Part shown: positions 8,766 through 16,578 of the stretch, piece by piece
Layout: every line of letters begins with the position of its first letter
Position numbering within the stretch: the first letter of the stretch is position 1
Assembly: GCF_000192795.1 (NCBI RefSeq)
Contig: NW_007360667.1
Location: forward strand, 4,797-24,714
DNA length: 19,918 bases
Source of the DNA: Vavraia culicis subsp. floridensis
Lineage: Eukaryota; Microsporidia; Pleistophoridae
Direction of reading: 5' to 3'
The notes under the pieces: model-generated
What the model was told of the DNA's origin: nothing
What the model saw: the letters and a program-made list of their open reading frames with translations, nothing else
The model's database searches: none
Made by a program: the position numbers and the translations under genes

Positions 8766-9125
8766 TGTGCAATTTGGTAGGGAGATAGGATGGTTTAGGG
8801 ATGGGAGGGTATATCACAGAGCGTGGGGGCAGTGCTTGTTTGGTAGCGACGATGTACTGGTTAGTGTGAAAGTATCACTTTTTGCAATGAGTAAAATTTA
8901 ATTAAAATGTGCTGTAGCTCAAGAGCAGTACACGTAATTACTTACCTCGGTGTGTTCTACGGTATTACTACATTTCTTACCCTTTCCTGTCACAGAATGA
9001 TACACAGGTAAAAGTCATCGCATCATACCGCGTGAAGTGGTAAATAAACGGTGCTTTCATTTCCTCTGGCGGCGATGCTCTAATATGTTGCTGGCACACA
9101 GCCCCTTATCATTTTCTTTTTTTTA
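8766..9125. other. Divergent spacer
   Basis: Lies between the starts of two divergent genes and should hold both promoters. I see no reading frame to call; frames running into it from 8665 are antisense shadows. Confidence 0.4.
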
Positions 9126-9129
9126 CCCC
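9126..9129 (+). promoter_or_regulatory. CCCC start-site motif
   Basis: CCCC five bases before the ATG at 9135, preceded by a T-rich tract. Confidence 0.5.
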
Positions 9130-9134
9130 TCGTA

Positions 9135-9893
9135 ATGAACTGCCTCATCGACATTCTTTTCACATTCACCCTAATAGCCATCAACGCCATCCTTTACTAC
9201 CGCCACACCGCGAAAAAACGTGCAGCCATCCACAAATTCGCATCTGCTACACCCTCAACAATCACATACACCAGCGTAAACCAGCACATACTATCGTACG
9301 ACACAGGCGCACTTGCACTTATTCTCAACTTTAAGAAGGAGTTTGATATTTTTCATTACTGCATGTCGTTCACCGACGCATACTTCATCTTCACGGGGCA
9401 CGTTGGCATTGAGTGGATGAACTGCTACCTGGGTGTGCGCAAGAAGGGCAGTGTGCACGCGCTGAGATATTTGGAGAGGTGCAAGAGTGAGACGGGTTAT
9501 TATGGCACGTATAACAAGGATGTGCTGATGTTGTATAGGAAGCATAGGTTGGATAGGTTTTATATCACCTTTATACCGCGATCGATCGAAGATACAAATT
9601 TTGAGGGGATGATTTACGCCGAGGGCAAAATCAGCAACGCGTGCCCAGGATTTGTAGATGATGTTATGGCGTTGATAGAACGGCTCAAGAAGATAGAGCC
9701 GTCTGATAGGCTTAAGGAGAGTAACAACGCGATAAAAAAACGAATTATGTATGAGGCGAGTAGAAGAAGAGAGGAGAGCAACAAGAAAACCGTGGAGGAG
9801 AAGGATGTAAAGAGAAGAGAAAGAGAAAATTTAGGATTTGAAAAGAAGACAGATGAGTACAAGGTAAGGACCAGGTATTTGCACAAGAAATAA
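9135..9893 (+). CDS. DUF1682/CCDC47-like membrane-anchored protein
   Basis: Encodes 252 residues. One N-terminal transmembrane helix (about residues 4-22, ILFTFTLIAINAILYY) is followed by a globular region (40-190) and a long, highly charged helical tail (200-252) rich in Arg, Lys and Glu, such as KKRIMYEASRRREESNKK. This order of N-terminal anchor, conserved core and Lys/Arg/Glu tail is that of the DUF1682 family. Its animal member CCDC47 is an ER protein of the PAT complex that helps insert multi-pass membrane proteins; it is roughly twice as long, so this copy would be reduced. The family call rests on architecture and general look, not on a diagnostic motif. The start is supported by CCCC, and the stop TAA lies in AAATAAA. 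One codon after the stop the same frame reopens (see 9897-10052). Confidence 0.75.
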   Translation: MNCLIDILFTFTLIAINAILYYRHTAKKRAAIHKFASATPSTITYTSVNQHILSYDTGALALILNFKKEFDIFHYCMSFTDAYFIFTGHVGIEWMNCYLGVRKKGSVHALRYLERCKSETGYYGTYNKDVLMLYRKHRLDRFYITFIPRSIEDTNFEGMIYAEGKISNACPGFVDDVMALIERLKKIEPSDRLKESNNAIKKRIMYEASRRREESNKKTVEEKDVKRRERENLGFEKKTDEYKVRTRYLHKK

Positions 9894-9896
9894 AGT

Positions 9897-10052
9897 ATGC
9901 TTGTCATTTTAGCAGTGTGTTTTGTTTGTCGTGTGATCGTGGTGGTAGGTACATTTGTTGTACGTGGTATGTTCCGTTCTGCCATCGATACTCCGGTGTT
10001 ACATGCTGCTGCACAGATGAACATATCGTATGATCGTAACAACACCTCGTAA
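9897..10052 (+). CDS. Small hydrophobic ORF in frame with the preceding gene
   Basis: Fifty-one codons open with ATG at 9897, in the same frame as the DUF1682-like gene and separated from it only by its TAA stop and one AGT codon. Residues 2-22 (LVILAVCFVCRVIVVVGTFVV) would form a membrane helix. No CCC motif precedes it. Its TAA overlaps the ATG of the next frame at 10052. It may be a real microprotein, a readthrough tail or chance; T-rich spacers here often give hydrophobic frames. Confidence 0.2.
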   Translation: MLVILAVCFVCRVIVVVGTFVVRGMFRSAIDTPVLHAAAQMNISYDRNNTS

Positions 10053-10357
10053 TGTTGCTATTAATATCTTTGGGAACAGCAATTGAAATAAGCTTTTATA
10101 TCTGGGGTACACTGCTGTACCGTGGTTGTTCTATGCCAAATCTACTCCATCAAATTTACAGTAAAACTGCGCAATACGATGATATACCTCATTCATATCG
10201 TATGCTGTTGCACAGCGTGCATTCTACCAGCGATATGGTACAATTTTCAAATAAACATTCGGTAAAAAGCCTTTTCTTCACAAACACGTTCTAAACAGCT
10301 CATCAACTGCTTTTTGGCGTTCCCTTTAATTGTTAGTTAAGCAAGATTGGAATGGTA
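10053..10357. other. Spacer with an uncertain 80-codon frame
   Basis: A frame from ATG 10052 to 10294 (80 codons) begins with a hydrophobic stretch (LLLISLGTAIEISFYIWG) and has no CCC motif. It overlaps the stop of the upstream 51-codon frame as TAATG. I do not call it a gene but record it because of that overlap. Confidence 0.25.
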
Positions 10358-10361
10358 CCCC
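10358..10361 (+). promoter_or_regulatory. CCCC start-site motif
   Basis: GGTACCCCTTGATG places CCCC three bases before the ATG at 10365, which decides the start against the upstream in-frame TTG at 10347. Confidence 0.5.
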
Positions 10362-10364
10362 TTG

Positions 10365-11357
10365 ATGAAGATCAAAGTAGAATTTGATGAGGAAAATTCG
10401 AAGGAAAGTAAGAGGATGAAAAAGGAAGATGGAAGACGTGAAGGGGCAGTTGATCAAACGGAGAGTGGTAATGAAGGTATGGATGAAAAGGAAGGGATAA
10501 TAACGATGGATGACAGCATGAGGGAGGAAGAGATAGGTTGTAGAAAATTTGATGGAAAGAACCAAGCGTTAAATACTGAGCTGATTAATATGAATGGGAA
10601 TTGCGAAGCGGAGGAGAGAGTGGATTGCGTAGAAGAAGTTGGTGAGAGGGATGAAAACACAAAGCGTGGTGAAGAGGGAAAAGGAGATAAAGGTAGGTTA
10701 GGTGCCGTATTTCGGATTGATCAGGTGAAAGAGCAGGAAATGATTGAAAGTGACAGAAAAGATGAGGTTGTGGAGGAAAGTGACGAGAAAGATGAGGTTG
10801 TGGAGGAAAGTGACAGAAAAGATGAGGTTGTGGAGGAAAGTGGTAGAGAAAGCAAAACTGAAAGCGATAGAAATTTTGAGACGGGAAGTGAAAAAGAGCA
10901 CGGATTAAACGGCATGGCTGAAAATAGCAAAAAAGAAGATGAAATAAAGAAGGATGGCAGAGTGGTTGGCGCGTACAAAGAGCAAGAGACTGCTCACACA
11001 GCTGATAAAGTGAGTGATACGGACGAGGACAACGATTTGCAACGTTTGCAAAGAATGCAGGACCAGTTTTTACAGAAAGAAGAGCCTGTAACAGCCAACA
11101 GCGTGATAATAAGGAATTTGGACCACACGATAACAAGGCAGGTGCTCATCAAGCATTTGCATGCATGTGGAACGATAAAAAGCGTGGAGATACCACAGGT
11201 GCGTAAGGCAGGGCAATCAAAGCAGATAACAAAGAACTACGCGTTTGTTGAGTTCATGAACAGGAGCAGTGTTGATATTGCGATGAGTTTGAACAACAAA
11301 TTGGTGATAAATGGTAAACGTGTGAGTATTGGCAGAAAAAAAGTGTTTAACAAGTGA
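10365..11357 (+). CDS. PABPN1/Pab2-like RRM protein with acidic N-terminus
   Basis: Encodes 330 residues from the ATG after CCCC. Residues 1-240 are very rich in Glu, Asp and Lys and probably disordered. At about 225-240 a short helix (LQRLQRMQDQFLQKEE) precedes one C-terminal RNA recognition motif (246-330) with RNP2 VIIRNLD and RNP1 KNYAFVEF (290-297). The order of acidic region, short helix and single RRM, and details such as HACGTIKSVEI and NGKRVSIGRKK, match the nuclear poly(A)-binding protein PABPN1/Pab2/Sgn1 group, which binds the poly(A) tail during 3'-end formation. The acidic part contains three near-identical 30-bp units at 10746-10835. The RRM is certain; the subfamily is likely. 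TGA is the stop, with AATAAA about 70 bases further on. Confidence 0.8.
   Translation: MKIKVEFDEENSKESKRMKKEDGRREGAVDQTESGNEGMDEKEGIITMDDSMREEEIGCRKFDGKNQALNTELINMNGNCEAEERVDCVEEVGERDENTKRGEEGKGDKGRLGAVFRIDQVKEQEMIESDRKDEVVEESDEKDEVVEESDRKDEVVEESGRESKTESDRNFETGSEKEHGLNGMAENSKKEDEIKKDGRVVGAYKEQETAHTADKVSDTDEDNDLQRLQRMQDQFLQKEEPVTANSVIIRNLDHTITRQVLIKHLHACGTIKSVEIPQVRKAGQSKQITKNYAFVEFMNRSSVDIAMSLNNKLVINGKRVSIGRKKVFNK
10746..10845 (+). repeat. Three 30-bp tandem repeats in the RRM gene
   Basis: Units 10746-10775, 10776-10805 and 10806-10835 plus a partial fourth copy encode ESDRKDEVVE, ESDEKDEVVE, ESDRKDEVVE and ESGRE. The units differ by very few bases, which suggests recent in-frame expansion by slippage or unequal exchange. 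Confidence 0.85.
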
Positions 11358-12287
11358 TTGGGCACGTGGTGGTACGGAATGTAGAACAAGTGCTGAACGA
11401 GAAAATGTGGATCGGTGCTGTGTCTAAAATAAATATAATACTTGATAGCCGGTTAAGCACGAGATGCTGCCCCTGTTGCATTGCGTTTTAAGACTACCCT
11501 TGGTGCTACTGTCACAGCCCTTATTTTCTTTCTCCGCCCTATTCGTTATTCTTTTCTCCTTGAGAGCGGTATTCTTACCAATTTCAGGAAAGGTAGAACA
11601 AACTTGGTATTGCTGTTTTACAACGGTAAAGAGTAGGAAAATACAAAATTGGTGGTTTGCCCTGTTTAAAAATTATGTACTCACCAACACTCCTCGTGCC
11701 GGTATGGAACGACTGTTCGCTACGAGGGCAAAGTATTATTTTTCTGTGCCAGGACTGGTTGAGTATTGTCCGCCACGCGATCTTTCACTCGCTGCGATAT
11801 GGTACGGTAACCCGCGTGGTACACTGAGTGCGTTGTTCAGAGCAATTTGATGCATGCGATGGCATTGAACGTAGCTTTTCTTACGAAAGGTGTGGTGATA
11901 AATAAACGATTTTCATGATTTGGTTTTATTACCGCTTGCGAACCGATAAAAAACTCTGACTGAGAATCAACCGTGCTGTTTTTACGAGCTTAACCACGTG
12001 ATGAAATGCTATGAACAGCTGTTCGGCTGGATGCACTTGCTAGGGCCGTGAGTACAAAACGGTAGGATTGCACGGATCTGAGCGGGTAATACGTTCTAAT
12101 GGTGGAGATAACCGTTTGAAGTGATTGCAGTACCGTAACAGCTGTATTGATAACAACATGTAAACCTCATTTCGCTTACAATCCAAGTTTTATTGACTTA
12201 TCATAGCGTTCTATTCATTTTGATGTCATATCGATTGCGGGAATGCTTCGTACAGCACTCATCTCTTCATAATTGTTTGTAGCTCTT
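11358..12287. other. Spacer between the RRM and acyltransferase genes
   Basis: About 930 bases, less AT-rich than other spacers. A 128-codon frame at 11464-11850 (+) begins with a long hydrophobic stretch (about residues 4-40) and continues with a mixed polar part. It has no CCC motif and no recognised family, so it is a weak candidate for a small membrane protein. CGGGTAA, the yeast Reb1-type site, occurs near 12088-12094; its meaning here is unknown. Confidence 0.35.
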
Positions 12288-12290
12288 CCC
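12288..12290 (+). promoter_or_regulatory. CCC start-site motif
   Basis: CTCTTCCCGCCATCATG places CCC six bases before the ATG at 12297 and selects it over the upstream in-frame TTG at 12273. Confidence 0.45.
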
Positions 12291-12296
12291 GCCATC

Positions 12297-13220
12297 ATGG
12301 TCAATCATAAACACCCGAAATTCGCGCACCCTTGCCACGGTATGCCAAAATTACCAAAACTTTTAAAAATACTCATAAAACTGCTCCTATGGCCGGTACA
12401 CATTTTCATATTCTTCACGTTTGTTCTGTACAGCACACTCCTCATGCCGCTCTACTTCATGAACTATAAATGGTGCGTAAAACTAACAACGGTCTATTCC
12501 TTTATAATATGGCACTTGTACAGATTACCGCTGTATCTCACAGCACAGGTGAAGATAAGAGGCGATGTTGCTGGCATCAAGGATGGCGAGAACGTGCTGG
12601 TGATAAGCAATCACATCGGTGCCATAGATTTTCTGATGTATCACGAGATTGCAAACATGAAGGGGATGATACCGCACTGCAAGTACATACTAAAGCGATC
12701 GCTGGGGTATATTCCGGTGCTTGGGCCGAGCTTGCACTATCTGTGCTTCTGTTTTGTGGACAGGTGCGCTCAAAAAGACGTGCAGAGCATCAAAAAATAC
12801 GTTGATTACGTGCACAGCAACGATATCAAGCATTGGTTGATGTTATATCCTGAAGGTACGCGGTTCACACCCAGAAAGAAAAAAATGGCTGACGAGTACT
12901 GCCAGCAGAGGGGCATACCGCCGTTCAAAAACGTGCTATGTCCGCGCACCAAGGGATTTAAAGTGTTCTATGAGAACGCCAGACATGTGTACAAAAACAT
13001 TGTGGATATAACGGTTGATTACAGGGGTGCAAGTGGCGAGAGAACGGTGAGCAAGCTGTACAAGTTTTTTACGGTTGAGGTTGATGGCACGTTCCTTGTG
13101 GATGTTAGAGTGGTGCCGATGGAGGATGTTCGGGATAGCGAGGAGTTTATGATTGAGTGCTTTAGGAGAAAGGATAGGATATTGAGCGAGTGGAGTGAGA
13201 AGGATTGCTATGAGGAGTAG
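12297..13220 (+). CDS. 1-acylglycerol-3-phosphate acyltransferase (AGPAT/PlsC family)
   Basis: Encodes 307 residues of a lysophospholipid acyltransferase, which moves an acyl chain from acyl-CoA to the sn-2 position of lysophosphatidic acid or a related lysolipid at the ER membrane. Hydrophobic segments at about 24-57 and 60-82 anchor the N-terminus. The catalytic NHxxxxD block is complete at 105-111 (SNHIGAID). Block II is KRSLGYIPVLGP and FVDR, block III is LYPEGTRFT with EGTR at 186-189, and LCPRTKGF (214-221) is the fourth block. The CPRTKGF string and the following VYKNIVDITVDYRG resemble the eukaryotic AGPAT3/4/5 and LCLAT1 branch rather than bacterial PlsC. All key residues are present, so it should be active. 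The exact lysolipid substrate cannot be read from the sequence. The start follows CCC; the stop is TAG. Confidence 0.92.
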   Translation: MVNHKHPKFAHPCHGMPKLPKLLKILIKLLLWPVHIFIFFTFVLYSTLLMPLYFMNYKWCVKLTTVYSFIIWHLYRLPLYLTAQVKIRGDVAGIKDGENVLVISNHIGAIDFLMYHEIANMKGMIPHCKYILKRSLGYIPVLGPSLHYLCFCFVDRCAQKDVQSIKKYVDYVHSNDIKHWLMLYPEGTRFTPRKKKMADEYCQQRGIPPFKNVLCPRTKGFKVFYENARHVYKNIVDITVDYRGASGERTVSKLYKFFTVEVDGTFLVDVRVVPMEDVRDSEEFMIECFRRKDRILSEWSEKDCYEE

Positions 13221-13795
13221 AGAAGGGGGTTGGCTTATCTGTGGAGCGGAGTAAGAAGGATTTTGACCGAAAAATTAACATAGGAAAAAGTGTGAGGAGA
13301 TGGCGGAGTGATGGAGGATGAGAAATGAAACGGCGTGGTACCGGTTGTGACAAATAATCCGGTGCAAGGCATTGAAAGAGAAACGAAGACTTTTCAAAAA
13401 AGATAAATTATCGGATATTTGTAGAATGGATGGTAGTTTTATTATTTTTTGAGATTGTCGGTGATCAGGTTGAACGGATTACAAAAACCTTATTTTAGTA
13501 CATTATAGCCCACGTGGTGTGCAGTGACGTGTGTTTTCATTTCGTGCTTACCACTGAGTATCTTACAATTTATGCAATGTTTTTAGGAGTGTTTGTTTTG
13601 CTATTGCTTTCACGGCCTTTGTCAATCTACCTGTTGACATGTTCAAAACATGCTTACGGAGCCATTCTACAACGCAAAACATTCCTGCCATCTGATACTA
13701 AAATCTAGATTAATAAAACGGTTCTTTCACACCTCAACTTAGGATTAACAATACGTGAGGATCAGTAAATCTTCTAAATTTACAATACTTAATGT
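13221..13795. other. Convergent spacer
   Basis: Between the end of the acyltransferase gene and the end of the minus-strand Cys-rich frame. A hydrophobic frame near 13578-13708 (+) lacks a CCC signal and is not called. Nothing else is recognised. Confidence 0.4.
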
Positions 13796-13891
13796 TTATT
13801 TACACGACCTGTCGTCATCGATGTACCATGGCAGACAATTCACACAGTTACCTTCTTTTGAGCATTTCTTGCCGCTCGTATAAAACACCAT
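13796..13891 (-). CDS. 31-residue Cys-rich frame directly after the neighbouring stop
   Basis: An ATG at 13889-13891 touches the TAA of the upstream gene (minus-strand CAGTAAATGGTG) and is in the same frame. It encodes 31 residues containing GKKCSKEGNCVNCLPWYIDD, with Cys at positions 10, 16, 19 and 30, then TAA. The composition looks like real protein, possibly a small metal-binding or disulphide-bonded tail. It could be a C-terminal extension of the 413-residue protein cut off by a stop codon, a readthrough product, a separate microprotein, or chance. No own CCC motif. Confidence 0.35.
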   Translation of the reverse strand: MVFYTSGKKCSKEGNCVNCLPWYIDDDRSCK

Positions 13892-15133
13892 TTACTGGTT
13901 TTCTTCCCTAGCAAATGCAACAGTGTCGTCCTTCCTCCTCGATTTCAGCAGCAATTTCTTAATCACATTGCGGTAGGAATCCCTATGATCCTCAAAATAT
14001 GGCAATGCGTCGAACAGCTCACGTAAATAGACACAAAAACTTTCTTTGTTTTTCAACTTCTCCATTTCTTCTTTGAATAATTCGTTCAACTCCGTTAATT
14101 CATGTTCACAAAGGAAAATATTTCTGAACGATTTGTTGTACGCATTTTTCTTGCCCTTGAAAAAGTTAAATACTCCAGCATACAAATTTCTTCTAAAAAG
14201 TGCGCTAATAATTTGGTTGTTCACTAGCTCTCCACCTAGAAATAGGGTGCTATAAAACCGATAAAACACATACTTTCTGCCCTTTTCGTCCTGAAACGAT
14301 AAATCGTACTCGTTTAACAGATAGATTAAAATATCAGATTCACAAAGACATGCCACACTATTTTTACGATAAATAAATTCTCGCTTCACCGTACCTTTTT
14401 TATCCAATCCCATTACATTTCCAACCTCCAGATAAGGCACATTTTTGACGTAAAAGGTTACATTGCGTTTTATTTTGTTGTTGTTTTCATCGACAACTTT
14501 TAAGTCTTTCAGCATGACTTCCTTGTAATTGTAAATTGTCATTATTACCCTCTCAAGCTCCAGATCTACGTTTTCATCTTCACGAAGCAAAAAATCATAG
14601 TATTCATCAGGATCTTCATCTTGTCTCACGATTAGAATGTAAACAATGCTCTTTGGTCTGTGTCTTACGATGTGAGTCTTTACGACTCTATCTTCAGCCC
14701 CTTGGTCAGCCTTCTTATTCAACAAAACACTCTTCTTACTTCTTTTACGGCCTTTTTTCATATTCGTCTTCGTTTTTTCACTTCTGCCTATTTTTGAGTT
14801 CTCAATCACGTGATCATTACCGCGATTATTGGATTGATCACAGCTACTATCCCCATTTTCCTGGAGCTTACTAATGTGTTCCTCTCTCAAATCTTCGTGT
14901 ATTGCCAATTCACCGTTAGTACGTTCTTTTCCTGCATCCAGCTTTTCTTTTTTTGTCAAATTTGGGATGTTCATGTTTTTTCCTTCCAAATCCTCACCAA
15001 ATTCGCACACAGCTTTGTCCCCCGTGATAAGCTTAAATTTAAGAGTATCCTCCACTGATGAAAACCTGTCAAAGCATTTTTGTGCAGTCTGTGCATATGT
15101 CAAGCTGTGTGCGTATATGACCAACTCAATCAT
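13892..15133 (-). CDS. Hypothetical protein, 413 residues
   Basis: A long, credible gene of unknown function. I prefer the ATG at 15131-15133, because CCC lies 11 bases before it (ATTTACCCTCCTGTTCGTG). The ATG at 15253 would add 40 mostly hydrophobic residues that look like a signal anchor, and no CCC precedes it. From the preferred start, residues 1-18 are mildly hydrophobic. Residues about 60-165 are charged and probably disordered, with a basic stretch (KKGRKRSKKSVLLNKK). The remainder is folded, mixed alpha and beta, including VYILIVRQDEDPDEYYDFL, RFYSTLFLGGELVNNQII and a helical C-terminus (ELTELNELFKEEMEKLKN). No domain was recognised. It shares a divergent spacer with the Rrp7-like gene. 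The stop TAA is followed at once by an in-frame Cys-rich frame. Confidence 0.7.
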   Translation of the reverse strand: MIELVIYAHSLTYAQTAQKCFDRFSSVEDTLKFKLITGDKAVCEFGEDLEGKNMNIPNLTKKEKLDAGKERTNGELAIHEDLREEHISKLQENGDSSCDQSNNRGNDHVIENSKIGRSEKTKTNMKKGRKRSKKSVLLNKKADQGAEDRVVKTHIVRHRPKSIVYILIVRQDEDPDEYYDFLLREDENVDLELERVIMTIYNYKEVMLKDLKVVDENNNKIKRNVTFYVKNVPYLEVGNVMGLDKKGTVKREFIYRKNSVACLCESDILIYLLNEYDLSFQDEKGRKYVFYRFYSTLFLGGELVNNQIISALFRRNLYAGVFNFFKGKKNAYNKSFRNIFLCEHELTELNELFKEEMEKLKNKESFCVYLRELFDALPYFEDHRDSYRNVIKKLLLKSRRKDDTVAFAREENQ

Positions 15134-15144
15134 CACGAACAGGA

Positions 15145-15147
15145 GGG
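15145..15147 (-). promoter_or_regulatory. CCC start-site motif (tentative)
   Basis: Minus-strand ACCCTCC eleven bases before the ATG at 15133. The spacing is longer than for most genes here, so the start choice is tentative. Confidence 0.3.
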
Positions 15148-15253
15148 TAAATCTCGTTTTGTAATTCAAACATTCGTAAAGAGAAAACGATGACACAGTG
15201 CGTATAGCCAAAACTAATAAGACAACATAACAGTAGCAGATTAAAACCACCAT

Positions 15254-15644
15254 ATTGATCCATTGCTCTCACTCGTACTATTTTTAGTTCCAGTATGCAC
15301 CATAGCTAATCATCAGGGTGCAAATCCATTATCTCGGCGTCGAATGGTTTTGGGTTAGCTCTCGGTATAGCAGCCATTAATCATCGCTTACCTCCCGATA
15401 CCGGTTGCTAACCGTGTACAATATCGAAACATGGCTGGATCGGATGTATAGCATTCCATGCCCGATTTTGAATAGATACCACATATTATTAAACACCGTA
15501 GCACAGCTGAAGAGGTGCTATTACTACGGTACTACACTCTCCTGTACACAATCGCAATTTTACATATTTTTATTTTTGTGCCTGCAGTTGTGTTCTTCGC
15601 TCTATACCATCATTACGGTGGAATTTGTTCATGTTTAATCTGTG
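15254..15644. other. Divergent spacer
   Basis: Between the minus-strand hypothetical gene and the Rrp7-like gene. Frames at 15405-15638 and 15515-15652 are hydrophobic, T-rich in DNA and unsupported by a start motif. No other feature. Confidence 0.4.
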
Positions 15645-15647
15645 CCC
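15645..15647 (+). promoter_or_regulatory. CCC start-site motif
   Basis: GTGCCCTTCATATG places CCC five bases before the ATG at 15653, choosing it over the GTG at 15515. Confidence 0.45.
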
Positions 15648-15652
15648 TTCAT

Positions 15653-16060
15653 ATGACAGCAACACATGTACGCAGGATAAATTTGATCTTTCCCTTCGAT
15701 GTTCCTGGTGTAGCTAACAAAGTAGCCCTGTCGGTTACAACGCACATAAAGGGCGAGATCGTAAGTTTTGCGCTTCCTTTTCGTCTTTTGTTTCTCACCA
15801 AACCACCAAACAATTCACATCCGTATTCCATAAAGGTAAAGAAAAACGGCGATATGTTCGTATACGTCCTCAAATTCGAATCGATTGATTTGAAAAGATT
15901 TCTAGAGAAGTGGGAGTTGCATGTTTTGAAGGAAGTAGCTGAGGAATATGAGGAAATTATGAAGGAGATGGATGAAAAGATGGAGGAGTATGAGCAAAGA
16001 GAAAAGACAGGCAAAAAAAGAAAGATTGTGGATGACGATGGATGGGTGCGGTATGAATAA
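15653..16060 (+). CDS. Probable Rrp7-like ribosome biogenesis protein
   Basis: Encodes 135 residues from the ATG after CCC. Residues 8-75 look beta-rich and compact. About 78-118 form a strongly charged helix (EKWELHVLKEVAEEYEEIMK, then MDEKMEEYEQRE), followed by a basic KKRK and a C-terminal DDDGWVRYE. A long Glu/Lys helix with an EExxEEY-like pattern ending in a D/E-D-G-W-V motif is typical of the C-terminal domain of Rrp7, which acts in the nucleolar processome that makes the 18S rRNA and 40S subunit. The protein is less than half the length of yeast Rrp7, so it would be a reduced version. The call rests on the C-terminal pattern and could be wrong. The TAA stop lies in AATAAA. It converges with the Nop4-like gene. 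Confidence 0.6.
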   Translation: MTATHVRRINLIFPFDVPGVANKVALSVTTHIKGEIVSFALPFRLLFLTKPPNNSHPYSIKVKKNGDMFVYVLKFESIDLKRFLEKWELHVLKEVAEEYEEIMKEMDEKMEEYEQREKTGKKRKIVDDDGWVRYE

Positions 16061-16578
16061 AGTGTGCGTTTCAGAAACAAATTTATAAAGAATTTTAACT
16101 TCTCATGCCATACTTGAACATGTTATCTAACAAAATTAAATGATCAGACCAAATTGGTATATGAATTCGATCAAATGTAGGAATAATCTTTCTATGATTG
16201 GTTCATAGTGTATGATGGCACGTCGTGATTGATGTGTTAGTCAATGATGGGAGAAATGCTTGATGTGAATCTTATGTATGCAATTTCTATTATTCCTATT
16301 AAAAATGCCATATATTTCAAAATACAGCTTGTCGAGGTCAGTTTCGCTTAGCTTACATAATTTCGTAGTGTCTTACTCACCTTAGCATTCATACTAATGT
16401 ACTGCTATCAACGTATACCAAGGCATCTACCAAATCATCTCAACCCAAAGTAATAATCCGCAAAAAATTATGACATGTTGTATGGCAAAATGCTGTTTAT
16501 TTCTGCTTGACACGTGATCGCAATGATATAATGAAGCGAAGATCATATAAAGGATCTGTGTTATGTTCTCCCTCGTAC
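16061..16578. other. Convergent spacer
   Basis: Between two genes that end towards each other. Very AT-rich; no frame, RNA gene or repeat recognised. Confidence 0.45.

Noticed and set aside
10454..11136. Long minus-strand frames across the RRM gene
   Set aside because: They are antisense to the repetitive Glu/Lys-rich coding strand and mirror its bias; no start motif.
11464..11850. 128-codon frame as a membrane protein gene
   Set aside because: No start motif and no recognised family; hydrophobic frames are common in T-rich spacers here. Kept only as a remark in the spacer entry.
9897..11850. A dispersed repeat family in spacers, suggested by shared GGTACA/TGTAC and GCGATATGGTAC strings
   Set aside because: The shared words are short and occur in different orders, so they do not align as one repeat.
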